Below are positions 25,536-37,569 of a stretch of 64,000 bases of DNA, piece by piece. Source of the stretch: Dipteris shenzhenensis (taxonomy: Eukaryota; Polypodiophyta; Polypodiopsida; Gleicheniales). The position numbers and the translations under genes are program-made. A model generated the notes under the pieces. That model saw only the letters and a program-made list of their open reading frames with translations. It did not search any database and was not told the origin of the DNA. Position 1 is the stretch's first letter, and each line of letters begins with the position of its first letter. The stretch is from assembly GCA_047967505.1 (NCBI GenBank), contig CM106541.1. The stretch is one strand, 5' to 3'.

Positions 25536-27635
25536 GCTCTATGAAGCCCGAGCAATAAGAAGAAAAAATCTACAACAAGCTTGGCAACACAAACACAATT
25601 GGTGCCCCTACCACTATGATTGGGTGAAGCTCAAGAATATTTAATCAAATCGATCCAATGGAATTGTTAACCTTGTTTGTATATTAATCTAAGGAGTAGT
25701 CCAAGGACTAAACACTTAGTGCATGTTGAGTAGTGGTATAGATCTACTTGTAATGAAGGGTTTCTCTCAATAAACCTCATGGTGGTGAGCATGTAGGAAA
25801 GTTGGAAAGTAGGAGAAGTCAAAAGTCGTCTCCAAATACATCCCTAAAAATCAAAAGAGCATAGATAGATAAAATCCTTACGACATGCTTAGCTTAGAGG
25901 GAAGAATTCAAGAGCATGTATAAATCTCTCTTAATGGAATGAATCCACACTCTTTGGGGCTCATGTTCAATTCTTTTATCTATGTGCTTGATCTCCTTGT
26001 GTCCATGCTCCCTTCAACTATAAATGTGTACTTGCATGCCTTAACCCTTTGCAACCCATACTCTTGCATGCCTAACCCCTTCTCCTTCTCTCACTTACGT
26101 GCTTCCACTCCATTTCCCTCTTCTTCCTCACTTTTTTCCTCCCTCCCTATCCTCTGCCACTTCTCCCCCCTCTTCTTTCTCCCTTCCCTATCCTCTGTTT
26201 CTCATATCTACTATTCCTCTCCACTCCTCCACTATCCATTCGAACTTCATAAACCTTCTCGCCCACTCTAAATCTACCCTTGCAACCTTTGAAATCCTAG
26301 CATACAATTTTTAAGGAGACTAGCACTCCATTTCTCAAGCCTTCAAAACTTTCTCAATCCTACAACTCTTTCTCACATAACTTTTTCTAGGTCCTACAAC
26401 TCTTTGTCAACCTTAAACTCCTAACTAGATTTCTTAACTCTGTCATATTCCTAAACCTACAAATTTTTTCTAAACCCGTGAAGCTCAAATGGATGTGAAA
26501 ATCTCCATTAAACCATTCAAATAGCTCTTCTTCTTCACTTGAGCTCATTCAAGAACCATTTCCCATGCTTTAAGCCTACATTTCTAACCAAAATATGACT
26601 CCCCCAACCAACTCAAACTCAGCTCATTTTACTCATTAGCCACTTTGCAGTGTAATGTTAACATGTTTGGCTATTATGTTAGGGGCCAAATGGTCCTACA
26701 ATGCAGTTCTATAAACCATTTTGGGTTTTAATTAAGGGAGAGCTTGGGTAAGGAATGGATGCATTGGTTGACTTGAGAATATATTTAATGTGCTAATGGC
26801 TATAGACTTTGCTAGAGAAATCAATTAGCAAACTATCATAGGGTTGCAAATGGATCCACCCTCAAGTTGCACATACATGTCCCCTCTCTGCCTCTCAGGG
26901 AGCCTATCACATAGGACCACAGAGTTGTATGGTGATCAAAGTGGTGTTACATTAAATATCAACGCTTCATGGGGTATCACATTCACATAAGCATGGCGTG
27001 CACTATGAAATTTTGTAGATGAACAAGATGCATTAGTCGCTCCCATTGGTCGAATCCATTGCATGTGCAGATTCTTAATGTCAAGGTGAGTTTACCCAAT
27101 AAATCATATACACACATGCTCCATAATATGTGGCTATCTCCATGACTAGATAGGGCACTAAATCATTACCAATGGTTGTTGATTTATTGATACTATAAAA
27201 AGTACAACTTTTAAGTTTGTGAACATGTAGAATTAAGTATGCCACATAGTAGAGCATGTGACTTGGATCTCCTTTGTTGCATTTAAAAAGTTCCAAGAGT
27301 GTAGTCATAGCGTAGCCTCCATTTTTGTGGTATACAATTGTAGGATTCATGTTGATTTTGGTTTACTATAAACTTTCACTCAAAGGGAGATGCAAGGTAG
27401 TGTAAATGCTCTATCATCAATGTTGGCGATAGGGCGCATAGGTTGGCTATATGGTTAACTAGGAACAAACTTCCTTTTGAAAAATCAATTTTATGCACTT
27501 TCAAAAACAATTGTAGCATTATGTCAGAATAATCTAAAGGATGCAGTAACTTAAGAAAAGGGGAAGTTTGGTCAAGTTTGTAGAACCCATCTTTCAGAGT
27601 TACACTCACATGTAACTCGAGGGTTACTTTTTAAC

Positions 27636-27660
27636 TACATACATACATACATACATACAT
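27636..27660. repeat. (CATA)6 microsatellite
   Basis: Tetranucleotide CATA run, directly visible. Confidence 0.9.
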
Positions 27661-29646
27661 ATTGTTCATAGGGCTTACGACCTTGACAAAATTGTATAAT
27701 CTTTAAATTTAGACTAATGTCAACAATTTATTACAATTGAAAAAATAATATCTTCCTATTGCTCCAAGTGACATTTCAATGACATAATGCCTCAAAATAT
27801 TTTTGAGAGATACTGCTTCTTTGTTACACATAACTTTCATTGTTAATGCAATCCCAAGTGCATTGGTTAGTTGAGTTTAAGCTTGCAGACTTATGAAATC
27901 GGTTCTTCTTTCTTCTTCAATAATGTGGCCTGTCGGAATCCATCAAATAAGCTAGGATACGTTACATTGAATGTTCAAAAAGTAAAAGATGCATGATAGA
28001 TTTATGGTTGCATCTAGTAATGAACGTTGGGGAATTCAAATTGCATATGGAATCTATTCTAGAATCTTGTACCAAGAGTGGAATCTATTTTGTACCATTG
28101 GAATTGTTGCTGCCCATGCAAGGCCAATGCATCTCTACGTTGGGTTGTTTTGAACAATGCATCAAACTGTCTTGAGGCTCTAACTAGCATTTCAAATCTT
28201 ATTGGCACTAACTTTGAGAAGTGGTACAGGTTCTCTTTTGCCACTTCTTCGATGCTATTTTCGTTTTGAATATTTTTTGAAAAGTGCCTCTTTGGGCTTG
28301 GACATGATTTTCTGCTTGAATTTGTAGCTCCGTGATTGAGCCATTATGTTATGTGGTAGCAGATCTCACGACGTTGGACTTGCATCAGAGATTTTCCGAA
28401 GGGTCCCGTCGACTTAGTTCAGGTCGTTGATCTTCTTCGTCTGTCCAATTACGTAGTATTTAAGCTTTAGCTCAAGGTGTCAGTTTATCAAGCGTAGGAA
28501 GTCTTGAACTCGTTCTTATTGGTGGTTCTTTTGAACGTGATGTTTCTATGGTTTTACTATCACACGAATCTACTACCAAGAATATCAATGGGGTAGCTTT
28601 GTTCTTTTGTCGTGGGTTGGGCTCATAATTGGCAATTTGGCATAGGCGTTTGTCCATATTTTTGCTAAAATTTAGGGTCGTTTCACCGCTGGTAGCTGGC
28701 TTGAAGCACACGTGGGCTATTGGAGCTGCTAGGGCTGAAGCTTGTGAATGTTTGTGACGATCTGATTTTTAATGAATACGAAGTGCTTAAGGGGCTACGA
28801 ATGGGATTCTATCACTATTCCTTGCAGTGTTAGCGGTTGAGCCTCTCCTTGATTATAACCTAGACCACTTGGCTATGTCGGCCTAGCATTAGAGAAGCAT
28901 GCACGCTGTGCCCCCCCAAAATGATAGATGAGGTGAGAATGTCTGAGCTTTGTGAATTGTGGAGGCCTCTCACGTTTTTGAAAGGTTGTTCTCCACTTAA
29001 TAAGGTTTTGGATTAACATTTAGTAGCGTAAGGAATTCAGCTGAGGTTGACTCCTTTGCTAGAAGAATTTTTTCTTAAAGATGGATAAATTGTATGCAAT
29101 GGTCTCTCAGATGTTGAGGCCTCCATGAGGTTGCCCTCCTTAGAGTAGCTCCGTTGGCAGTTTATGAGCACAAGGAAGGACAAGTTCACATCTCATTTTT
29201 ATCTATCACCACATTAAGTTTGGGTTGCAGTAGTGCCCAAATTTTGATACTTTCTGGACAATTTAAAAAAGAATTTCACGACATATCAGAGCTCGTGAAT
29301 GTGATACTGGACTAAGGATCTCAACAACCCTTACTGATGTTCAGTCATGCAGCCTGCTACAATTTGAGTTTGGTTGCTCTTTGTTTTCCGGTCCAGACTC
29401 CGGACTGTATCAACTTGGCTATTCTTTGTTTGGCATTTTCTCTTTTCAATTCCATATTACACCTGGCATTTGTGCGTATCTGCTCAAGAGATCAGGTGGA
29501 CTTGTTTGCATGTGGGCATAAGCTGGCTCCTCTCTTCTATTGCTTCTGATGGTTTGGTAGTGACCAATGGTGTAAGCTGACTCCTATGTGCTTTTAATCT
29601 TGATGTTTACCGCAGACCTTAATCAGTTCACAGGCACAAGGATATA

Positions 29647-32600
29647 ATGCCTAGTGACAGAAATGAGTCTGATTTTCGCCCGGGTCCTGAGAGTCTTAAT
29701 GCCAAGGCAGACATAACTTTCGAGGGTAACTCTTTGAAATCAGCTGCAACACAGCAAACCTCGGCCCATCCTGCTGCAGTTATTGTTCCTGCTACTGAAG
29801 TGCCATCTTGTAGGACAAGAAAACCCACCGGCACTTCTTTTATTGAAGACATTCGGAGTCATATTGATGAGTTTCTCCATGCATCTATGGACGAGCATCA
29901 GTCGTGTTTGATAAACTCTCTCCAAAAGGTTCTTCACACCTTAACACTTTCAAAACTGCCATACTTGTATCTGATAATTACGTTTCAAGATCATTTGACT
30001 TCTACTTTGAGGTCTTCTTTTGTTTGTTCATAAGATTTCCTGAATCATGAGACATGCTCCCCCTAAAAGTGTATTTATGGAGTATTAAAGTAACTATTAG
30101 GTTTTATTCTCAGTTTTTAAGAGGGTTGTGATTTTATTTTGACGTGGACTGGCAAGTATTCTGTGCTCTTTTTGGGCTTTTGCAAACCAGTGCTTTTTTG
30201 TTTCCATGAGTTTTTAAATGTGATAATTGATTCATGTGGGAAGCTTTCTTGCGAGGCCATAGGCGAGGATTTTATTTCATTGAGGTTGCTGAAAGGTTGT
30301 CCATGCTGCTGACCCTTTTACCTCTGTGAAATGGTAAGATGTGCAAGGGTTATTGCATTTGTGAGTACATTTCAGAAATTCAGATTGACTTGAAGCGGTC
30401 AACAACTTGAAGAGCAGACTGACATGGAAGGAGACTCTGATTCAACAAAGTGCATGAGTTGTCATTTTGTTTTGAAGTTCTTTCTATTGTCATGGTTCAT
30501 GTTTGTAATCCTAGCGGGGAGAAATGGTGTTTCCTTCATAGTGCCAAAGAGAGCTTTAACCATGGTCGAGCAATCATGGGTTTGGACGTAGCCTAAGGGA
30601 GTTTAAGCAGGGGTGAGGAATAACCTAAGGCTGAGATTGGGGCTGGCATGGATGAGCTTTATAATAAAGGCTAATTCCAAGAAAAGGGAGGCTTTATGGA
30701 GAAGCAAGCTGTTTGGGACACGACTTCTATAATTAGAGTTAGATGCTAATAGAAATAAGAGCTAGGTTCATAAATACAGGCCAATGGCTCAATCCATGGG
30801 TGTCTTGTCCCAAAGACCTTCGGACCTACTCACCTAGGTAGTAGTAGCCTGGGCAGGCACATAGAAAATGCTCCTCAGTCTCAACCACCCCCAACGTGCA
30901 TAACATACAGACCTGCTACTCTCTAGGTATACCTGCCGCTCTCCCCGCCTCAATCCTTTGCTGATGAGATGAGATCCGCATCTATGCAATGGTGATCCTC
31001 AATGCATGTGAGACGACTCTATCCTCAAGATACAGGGGTCTGATGATGAATCCCTCCTCCGATTCTCTCTAGAAGTGGTCGCGATAGAACTGGATCTCGG
31101 TGGGGAACTTCTGGTCCCCCCCCCCCCCCCCCCCCCCAAGTCCTAGATGTATGGAGTTGGAGGAGATCTATTTGTATGATACGGTTAATCTCGTCTTGCG
31201 GGATCGAATCAGGTGGCGCGTCCATGCTGTACAGAAAGGGGAGAAGCGTGTCCATCTGAATACCTGGCAAGCCATGTGGATACACGTGCGTACCATTGTC
31301 TGCCCCACTCTCTACTAGCCGTTTGGATGACTCTAAGACCAGCCTCGGTAGCCTCCAGTGAGGTAGGCCCAAATTCTGTGGATGAATGTCACTGTTTGAA
31401 AGATGGCATCAACCTGGAGAGGTGTCATGGCGAACTCTGCCTGTACTATCTCATGTGGGACTGTGGGACTGAGGGCTTGCTTGAAATCAGCCTAGACTCC
31501 ATGGTCACCTGTAGCCACTCTAATCTCCTTGGGAGATCACTCCCCCAGAAGGGTGCTGCATGGCAATCGGCTGCATCATTGAAGTGTCGAAAAGCCAGCC
31601 CTTCATCGGTGGAATCCTGAAAGTGTGCCTGGAAGCATTGTCTCTCTAAGTCGAGCCAAGGCACTCTACCCCCATGTGAGTCGTACTCTAGCTGCCTGAG
31701 TCATCGTGAAGACGGGCCCTTTGAAGACTACTCCCAAGTATTTGTAAGGCTGCAGTATCTCCGCTAGATCATCCCGGTAAGTGAAGCTATGTCCGTGAAG
31801 CACTACACGTGAGGTGTTGAAGATCATAACCTTGGTCTTCCCAAGATTGGCTGTCAAGTCTCTCTCTCTGTAGAACACCTCAAGATGTCTCTACAGCCCC
31901 TCCGCCGAAAATGATATGAGGACTATGTCATAAGCGTATATCAATATCTGTATCATGAGGTCAGCCAGTAGTGCCCTCGTTCCCTGGGCGGTCTATAAAG
32001 GATGTGATCTCATCAATGTAGAGTCTGAAAAGATTATGTAAAAGGGGGCAACCGTACTTCACCGTCATCATGCTCTCGACCCAATGCGAGAAGCCTCCTG
32101 GGGCGCGAACTCTCCCTCTGATGGACTCATATAAGCTCATCACATCCCAAATCAGAGTCTTTGGAATCTGCATCTCTTGTAGTCTCTTGATCATTCGGGA
32201 TCGTGGGACAGTGTCGAAGGCCTTCCGAAAGTCTACAAAGCAAGCATAGACTGTTTGGCATCAGGACCTCGCCTCCTCAATGATGGTCCTTAGAGTGAAG
32301 ATGTGATCTAGGGTGGAATGCTGCCTCTGGAATCCCGCATGTCCTAGTGTCCGCTACCTTTGAGCCTATGTATGATTGTTGATCTCCCTCTCTAGTACTG
32401 ATCCATAAATCTTGGCCAATTTATGGCCAATCATGAGGGTGGTGTAGTTCCAGTATCCATGGGGTGGTGTGTATTGGTACAATAGCGGTAGTGCCCAAGC
32501 AGGTGGGAAGAAGCAGCATACCCCATGGTTGAACATCTGTGCTAGAACTGGGGCTAAGACCTCCTGCCCATGTGCAAAATGCTTAGTACGTAGGCTCTCA

Positions 32601-33144
32601 TGATCCTGTGCTGGTTGTGGGCCTGGGCATAGAGGACATACCAAGTGGTGCCTACATTGGGGTATCATAGAGAGAGCTTGCATAAGTGTGCCACACACCT
32701 GGATCAGTGATGGGAATAGGTGGCTTCCCCTCTGATAGAAGCTCCCATCCAGTGGTTGGATCTCCTTGAAATGATCTGATAAGGCCTTGTTGGCTGAGGT
32801 TGCTGGGGTTGAGGGAGGGGATTTCAAGGAGAGGCTCGGTCGTTCCTTGCTGGCCATGTTTGCTGCTACCCCCTGGTTGAACTAATCCCCGGCTGGGCTA
32901 GGGGTTCAGCCCAACTAGGGGTTTGAGGGATCCTGGAACTACTTGTTGCTGCAACATGTTAGGTGTACGAAGGACTAACGGAGGGTGAAGAAGGTATGTA
33001 TGGGCTGTACGGACTGATGGGAGGGCGTACGGGAGGTTTGACGGGGGATGTACTGCGGACTAGGTGTACGGGCTGAAGTGATGGCGTATGGGAGGGTGTA
33101 CGGACGGGTGTACAGAGGACTGACGAGGGTGTATGGAAGGGCAT

Positions 33145-33187
<43 letters not shown>

Positions 33188-34399
33188 TATAGTCTTCGGA
33201 AGACCGATGGGTCTATGAGACTGTGAAAAACCTAGTACAAACGATCTATGGTGGTGGAGCTACTAAACCACACCAATGCAAATGCAAAAAATGCAGAATG
33301 TCAGTACGAAATCCTAAGTACAACATAATAATGTCGGTAGTCGACTATCTCATTATCATCATCATCACCATCAGGACATCAGGGTGGATGAGGCAATGGG
33401 GGCATGAAATCGGCGATTGAGTGCTATCGGCCACTCAAAGGTGCAGCCCTGGCATGTCTCCTGGTCATCGCTCTGCATCTAACCAGGGTTATTGTGACCC
33501 CCGTCGGGTGGGACCCGACTCTAAATAGGGAGGGGATGTCCCCAAGTGTGATCTGTGTGTCAACCCTCTGTCTGAGCTGTAGGGTCACAGGCTCCGGGTC
33601 ACGGTCATGTCGAGGCCTCGTCCCGTGGGTGTCCATGTGATTTGGCTGGAAAAACTCCGTGATAGAGCTTTGAGAGGGATCAACCAAGGAAAAAGTATGC
33701 TCCTTTCTCCGTGCTCAAAGTATCCTCTTGCGGTGTCTGAGTGCCTCATGAACGAAACCTGCCAAACATCGCTGGTCTGGGTAGGATATAAATCGGGCCA
33801 AAATCGCATAGCTATCTTTGAAGAGGCAGTACAAATGTCCGCGGATCTCATAGTAAACAGGACACCTGAAGATGAAGTGGTCGTGTGTCTCAACCTCCTG
33901 CATGTCACACAAAGTGCATATGCGCCTCTCCCTAGGTAGTCGCTCTGCTCTGCCGCTCTTGATACGAAGTCTATGTGAAGAGACCCAGAACTGCCCAAGA
34001 GAGATCCTCAGTGAGTGGGGTAAGTAAATCTGTGTGTACCTTGGTGGGTCAATGAAACCCTCCCCTGTGATATGTAAGAAATGATCTCTGTAGAAGCCCA
34101 ACTTCACTGGAAGATCACTCGGGCCTGGCTAGGTCCGGAATGTGTAGCTGTAATAGATCCTCACGGATAACCTGGTTGACCTCATGTGATAGGAGGGGAG
34201 AAAACGGAGCATCCATGCTATACTAGAAGGGAGGTAGTCTGTCCATGTGAAGCCTAGGTCCCTCAAACCATCTCTCTGTGCGTGCATACCAGCAGCTCTG
34301 GTCCCCTCCTACTGCAAGTGCCATAGAAGAGGACAATGCTAGCCATGGTAGCCTACTACGCCCAGAGGTGTATATCCCATACTCCCTGACTCGGTACAG

Positions 34400-34440
<41 letters not shown>

Positions 34441-37400
34441 CAAGGGATCTCAGGGAAAAGCCCTCAACTGCGGGGTAAAACCTCCATACAATGAGATGAG
34501 TACAACAAGGTAAGGGGGGGCCGATATATTGCCATACCCCCCTCCAGTCAGTCTGCTGAATATGGCCGACCAGGCTGCTACAAGGGGGACGATCTGCTGG
34601 TCGCTCCACCCTTATTCCTGGTCCGGGTGTACAGCCCTAGAAACCTGACCAAACAGGTCGGGTCTACAGCCTAGTGGGTGCCCAAGTAGGCCCCTCAACC
34701 TGGCCCATACTAGGCGCAGCCTAGGGGCAGCAAGCAGGCCCCCCAGGGCCTCGAATCATGCCCTGATCTATGCCGTACTGATCCGCACAGATGTGCTCCC
34801 CTCTTGGTCCATGTGCAATACTTACGTGCAGCCTCTATACAGCCAGATCTTCCCTAATGGTGGCTGGATCCTCCACAAGAACCTGGCAGAGACATGTGCC
34901 CAGGTATACATCCAATCCCCCCTACTCTGTTCTCACATGGGGTGGGCACACCCACAACAAAGGCCCTCACTCCTACTCTACACATGAAACATCAGGAAAT
35001 GCTCAACTCTCAACTTCTCCCGTTGTTGCCTTCCACAACTTCCTTGCCATCAGGTTGCTCTGCAGTTTCACCTTCTGACAAGGTAGTCGTCACCATCCAG
35101 TTTGCCCGCTTCTCCAAAGTTTGGAATCGGTGCATGTGTTGCCATTGAACTGAAGTTCCTAGAATAAATAGATGCAGTTGATACAACAACAAGAAATCCC
35201 TCACTAAGGCACACTTGTCTGACTCTGGGGAACCTTCCTTGTCGCACCCTTCAGACATAGTAGTTGATTTCCACGGATTTGAACTGAGATCTCCTTCCGA
35301 AGGTTCTCACCTCCAAGCTCCTTGCACTTGTGGTTCTTACTCAGGGCTCTGATACCATGCATAGTAGAGTAAATAGATTGCTCCAACAGATGGATAAAAG
35401 CTCGTACAAAGGTGTGCTCAGTGTACCACCATCTGGCAAATTTGGTGCTGCCTAGGTGTGGACCCCTGGCACCACAAAACTGTGTTCTACTTCCTACAGG
35501 CACCTCCAAAACGCTGTCAGCCTGCGTTCGCCTATGGAGCTTCAGTTTGCTGAGTATATGCTGCACAGACAGGTCTCCTTGCTGCTCTGGATGCAACCAA
35601 CAGTGAGATCGTTGACGTCCCTGCTCCTCTGGATGCAGCCCATGTGTGAGGCACAAGGTGAGCCTGAATCTTGACCTCCTTGCTCTAGTATGCAACCAAA
35701 GTGTGAGGATCCCTGGACCTTCCTGCTGCTGGGAATGCAGCCCAAATCTGAGGCACCAATGAATGATTGAACCCCCAACAATGGGACCCTTTTATAAGGC
35801 TGGAATGCTCGCTGAGCTGGCCAACCAGCCATAGACTGGGCCAACCTAGTCTGTGGCAGATGCTCCCCCCCCGCCCAAAACCCCCCCTGACCGGCTCTTG
35901 CCGAATTTCTCTGCTGTACCTGGCCCTGTCTATGGGCTTTTGTCAGAGACTGCCGCTAGACAGTCCCTTCTGGCGCCACCTCTGGGGCCTATATATTGAC
36001 CCTGGCATCCCTTGCAGGGCCTGCTGCTGCCAGCACCTCAGCCCTCTTCCAGGGCACCCTTCCATGCCTTAGGGCAATAATCTATGTACGCAAAAAATGT
36101 TGCAGAAACTATGGTAAAACCAGGGTGTGTGAATGCAGCTCTAACTAGGAAATTAACCCTGGAACCATGTGAGGCACTAACTTTGCTCTGGTGTAGTATC
36201 TTCTCAAATAGAATGAAGAAAGCTCACTATTTGGCTTAGTACATTGATTTGGTCTTGCTTATCCTCTTGCGTTGACTTCTCATCTCTCTTGTTAGACCGT
36301 TTTTCCTTACAATATTGGAATATTCACTAGCTTGCCCGTGAAGAAACACTTGACTTCCGTTTTTGGGGAATACACATAACTTATTTTGCTCTTCACCCTT
36401 CTTTATCTTTACTTTGTGCCGGTTGGCAAGTGTGTGTTCCCCATCACCAGCCTTGAAACCTTTTGCCGTGGTTAATACCATTCTCTGAGCTAAAGCGACT
36501 ATAGTAACAAACTATTAGGAAGGAGTTTAGAAGGATTGTGCCAAAACCCTTGTGTTCACTTGCACAAGTTGGTTTCTTAGGACCTCGACCTTGGTCAAGT
36601 TTCCCCCCTTAATAGGAGCATGATGTTTAGAAGCAATTATCCACATGTGTATCTTTTTGTTTAGAGAGTATAGTATGAAGTGGCATTATGCTCCTTTGCA
36701 TTTGGTAATTTGAAGTTCAAGATCTGGACCCTCTATTGCTGGCTTCCCCACCTAATGTATTTGCTGGATATTTCATTTTTATGTTATCGTAAAATTTTTA
36801 TACCTCCCCACATTGGGTTTCCGACCAACCACTCTAGGTTTTCCATCCTTTGTCTTACTGAATAAATTTCAGATTCATTAAAAAGTGTTCCATTTTCAAA
36901 AAATTATTGGATTTTTAACATTTGCACTTCAGGATTCAAAACTTGACAAGCTTCAGTGAGCATCTCACTTGATGCTGCATTTGAGCATTTCCTCTCTAGC
37001 AAGCCTGGCACCAAGTCCTTAGTATTGCTAGAAAGTTTGGAATTGATTAAATTCTAGAATCTTAATCTTTTTTTATTGGAGATAGGTCAAAGATGAAATG
37101 TGATATCTCCTACACTGAGTGTTTAAGTAATTCTGTTGTCTTAAATAAAGTGTGCTGAAAACAACTTGCAGGGACTTTATGAAAAATTTCCTTGTATGCA
37201 ATATCTAGGCTGTAGTGAAAGTGGCCATTTTTTTTAATTTTAATGGAGACAGGTCAAAGATGAAATGTTATATCTCCTACACTGAGTGTTTAAGTAATTC
37301 TGTTGTCTTAAATAAGGTGTGCTGAAAACAACTTGCAGGATGAAAAATTTCCTTGTATGCAATATTTACGCTGTAGCGAAAGTGGCGATGTGTTTTGAAC

Positions 37401-37569
37401 ATACATATCCCAGCTCCTTGAATGGAACTGAAGTAAAACAAAGGATCTCTTATATTTTTCCTTGGTGAAACAGATGTTTGGGATTTCCAAAGTGCATAGT
37501 AGACAAAATGGACATGCTCAGGAGGAGAGCATTCTTCCTCTTCAAGTTACAACGTTGAAGGATGAATAA
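29647..37569 (+). CDS. Two-coding-exon gene for a small conserved plant-type protein, 125 aa, with a 7.5 kb intron
   Basis: Coding exon 1 is 29647-29928 (94 codons, donor AAG|GTTCTT). Coding exon 2 is 37474-37569, starting ATGTTTGGGATTTCC after GAAACAG and ending TAA. Both junctions are phase 0. The joined protein has a Ser/Ala/Pro-rich N-terminal two-thirds, a basic patch CRTRKPTGT, a probable helix FIEDIRSHIDEFLHAS-MDEH, and then LQKMFGISKVH across the splice. I have a recollection of a small plant-specific family with an E-D-x-x-x-H-I-D-E-F ... Q-K-M-F-G-M-S-K core, which supports joining exons 7.5 kb apart, but I do not know its function. A likely 5' UTR exon begins at 29616 after TTACCGCAG. 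The intron carries LINE and LTR fragments, all on the minus strand. AATAAA signals occur at 38106 and 38114. If exon 2 were not used, the frame would end after a further 34 codons. Confidence 0.7.
30795..32870 (-). pseudogene. LINE (A): reverse transcriptase and C-terminal zinc-finger region, inside the intron
   Basis: Minus-strand reading, in order: EVLAPVLAQMFNHGV and IGHKLAKIYGSVLEREIN (RT N-terminal part, 32590-32390), a degraded motif A region near 32230-32250, ESMMTVKYGCPLLHNLF and LYIDEI (32090-32010), the active-site region IYAYDIV near 31921-31950, and LTANLGKTKVMIFNTS with YLGVVFKGP (31860-31720). A linker with MDAPPDSIPQDEI follows, then the zinc finger VCMLC-x9-EEHFLCACPG near 30840-30930. 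This is the non-LTR pattern QGCPLSP ... YADD. The active site reads YAYD instead of YADD, and several stops and frame changes are present. The endonuclease domain is missing. A run of 22 C interrupts the linker at 31116-31137. Confidence 0.85.
32871..33148. repeat. GTACGG-rich degenerate minisatellite between two LINE fragments
   Basis: From about 32960 to 33148 the sequence is built from irregularly spaced GTACGG, GGGTGTACGG and GGGCGTACGG words, about 10-25 bp apart. The first 90 bp are unique. It abuts the (AG)n tail of LINE B. Confidence 0.6.
33149..34615 (-). pseudogene. LINE (B): 3' end with zinc finger, 3' UTR and (CT)n tail
   Basis: On the minus strand: a linker segment from 34609 (containing an internal (CT)n expansion at 34400-34440), then from 34107 KLGFYRDHFLHI, LPHSLRISLGQFWVSSHRL, and the zinc finger RRICTLC-x8-HDHFIFRCPVYYEIRG (33940-33840), followed by RFISYPDQRCLAGFVHEAL. 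A further 3' region (33690-33420) resembles the duplicated region in LINE E. The sequence ends GACTATAATAAT directly followed by (CT)17 at 33149-33182. A LINE of this kind truncated at its 5' end is expected from incomplete reverse transcription. No reverse-transcriptase core remains in this copy. Confidence 0.8.
34620..35000 (-). repeat. Diverged LTR fragment related to the copia LTR at 62100
   Basis: The minus strand at 34950-34970 reads GTGAGGGCCTTTGTTGTGGG, which matches the plus strand at about 62129-62149 with one mismatch. Weaker similarity extends on both sides (CCTG-AT-GT...GAG and CCCATGTGAG...GGGGGGAT). Only the U3-like part is recognisable; no LTR end or primer site was found. Confidence 0.45.
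35345..36072 (-). repeat. Copia-type 5' LTR with primer-binding site, minus strand
   Basis: GGCTCTGATACCA at 35345-35357 reads TGGTATCAGAGCC on the minus strand, a primer site complementary to initiator Met tRNA. The LTR begins next to it (TGCATAG at 35358) and extends right. A minus-strand TATA box (TTATAAAAGGG) lies at about 35788-35798. Between primer site and TATA are about four imperfect copies of a 45-60 bp unit containing CTCTGGATGCA or GGGAATGCA, in the transcribed R-U5 part. The outer LTR end is uncertain; 36072 is an estimate. Leader sequence of the element probably covers about 35000-35344. No coding region remains. Confidence 0.65.
37070..37405. repeat. Two-copy tandem duplication, 167 bp, at the end of the intron
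   Basis: AGGTCAAAGATGAAATGT occurs at 37084 and 37251. The copies remain over 90% alike by eye through GTTTAAGTAATTCTGTTGTC and ACAACTTGCAGG. They lie 70-400 bp before the second coding exon of the 125 aa gene, and each contains an AACTTGCAG acceptor-like site. Confidence 0.9.

Larger units (their letters stand above)
25213..29615. other. Gene-poor sequence upstream of the 125 aa gene
   Basis: No exon is supported. It includes a pyrimidine-rich stretch (about 26040-26230), a CATA microsatellite and a 36 bp tandem repeat. Minus-strand open frames at 27081-27350 and 27376-27609 lie close together and read in the same direction, with a hydrophobic stretch in the second, but I recognise no family. 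They could be a relic of one coding sequence. Confidence 0.35.

Noticed and set aside
35204-35844. Minus-strand open frames of 163 and 100 codons with GCI repeats
   Set aside because: They cover a copia leader, primer site and LTR; the repeats are tandem units in the LTR, not a protein.
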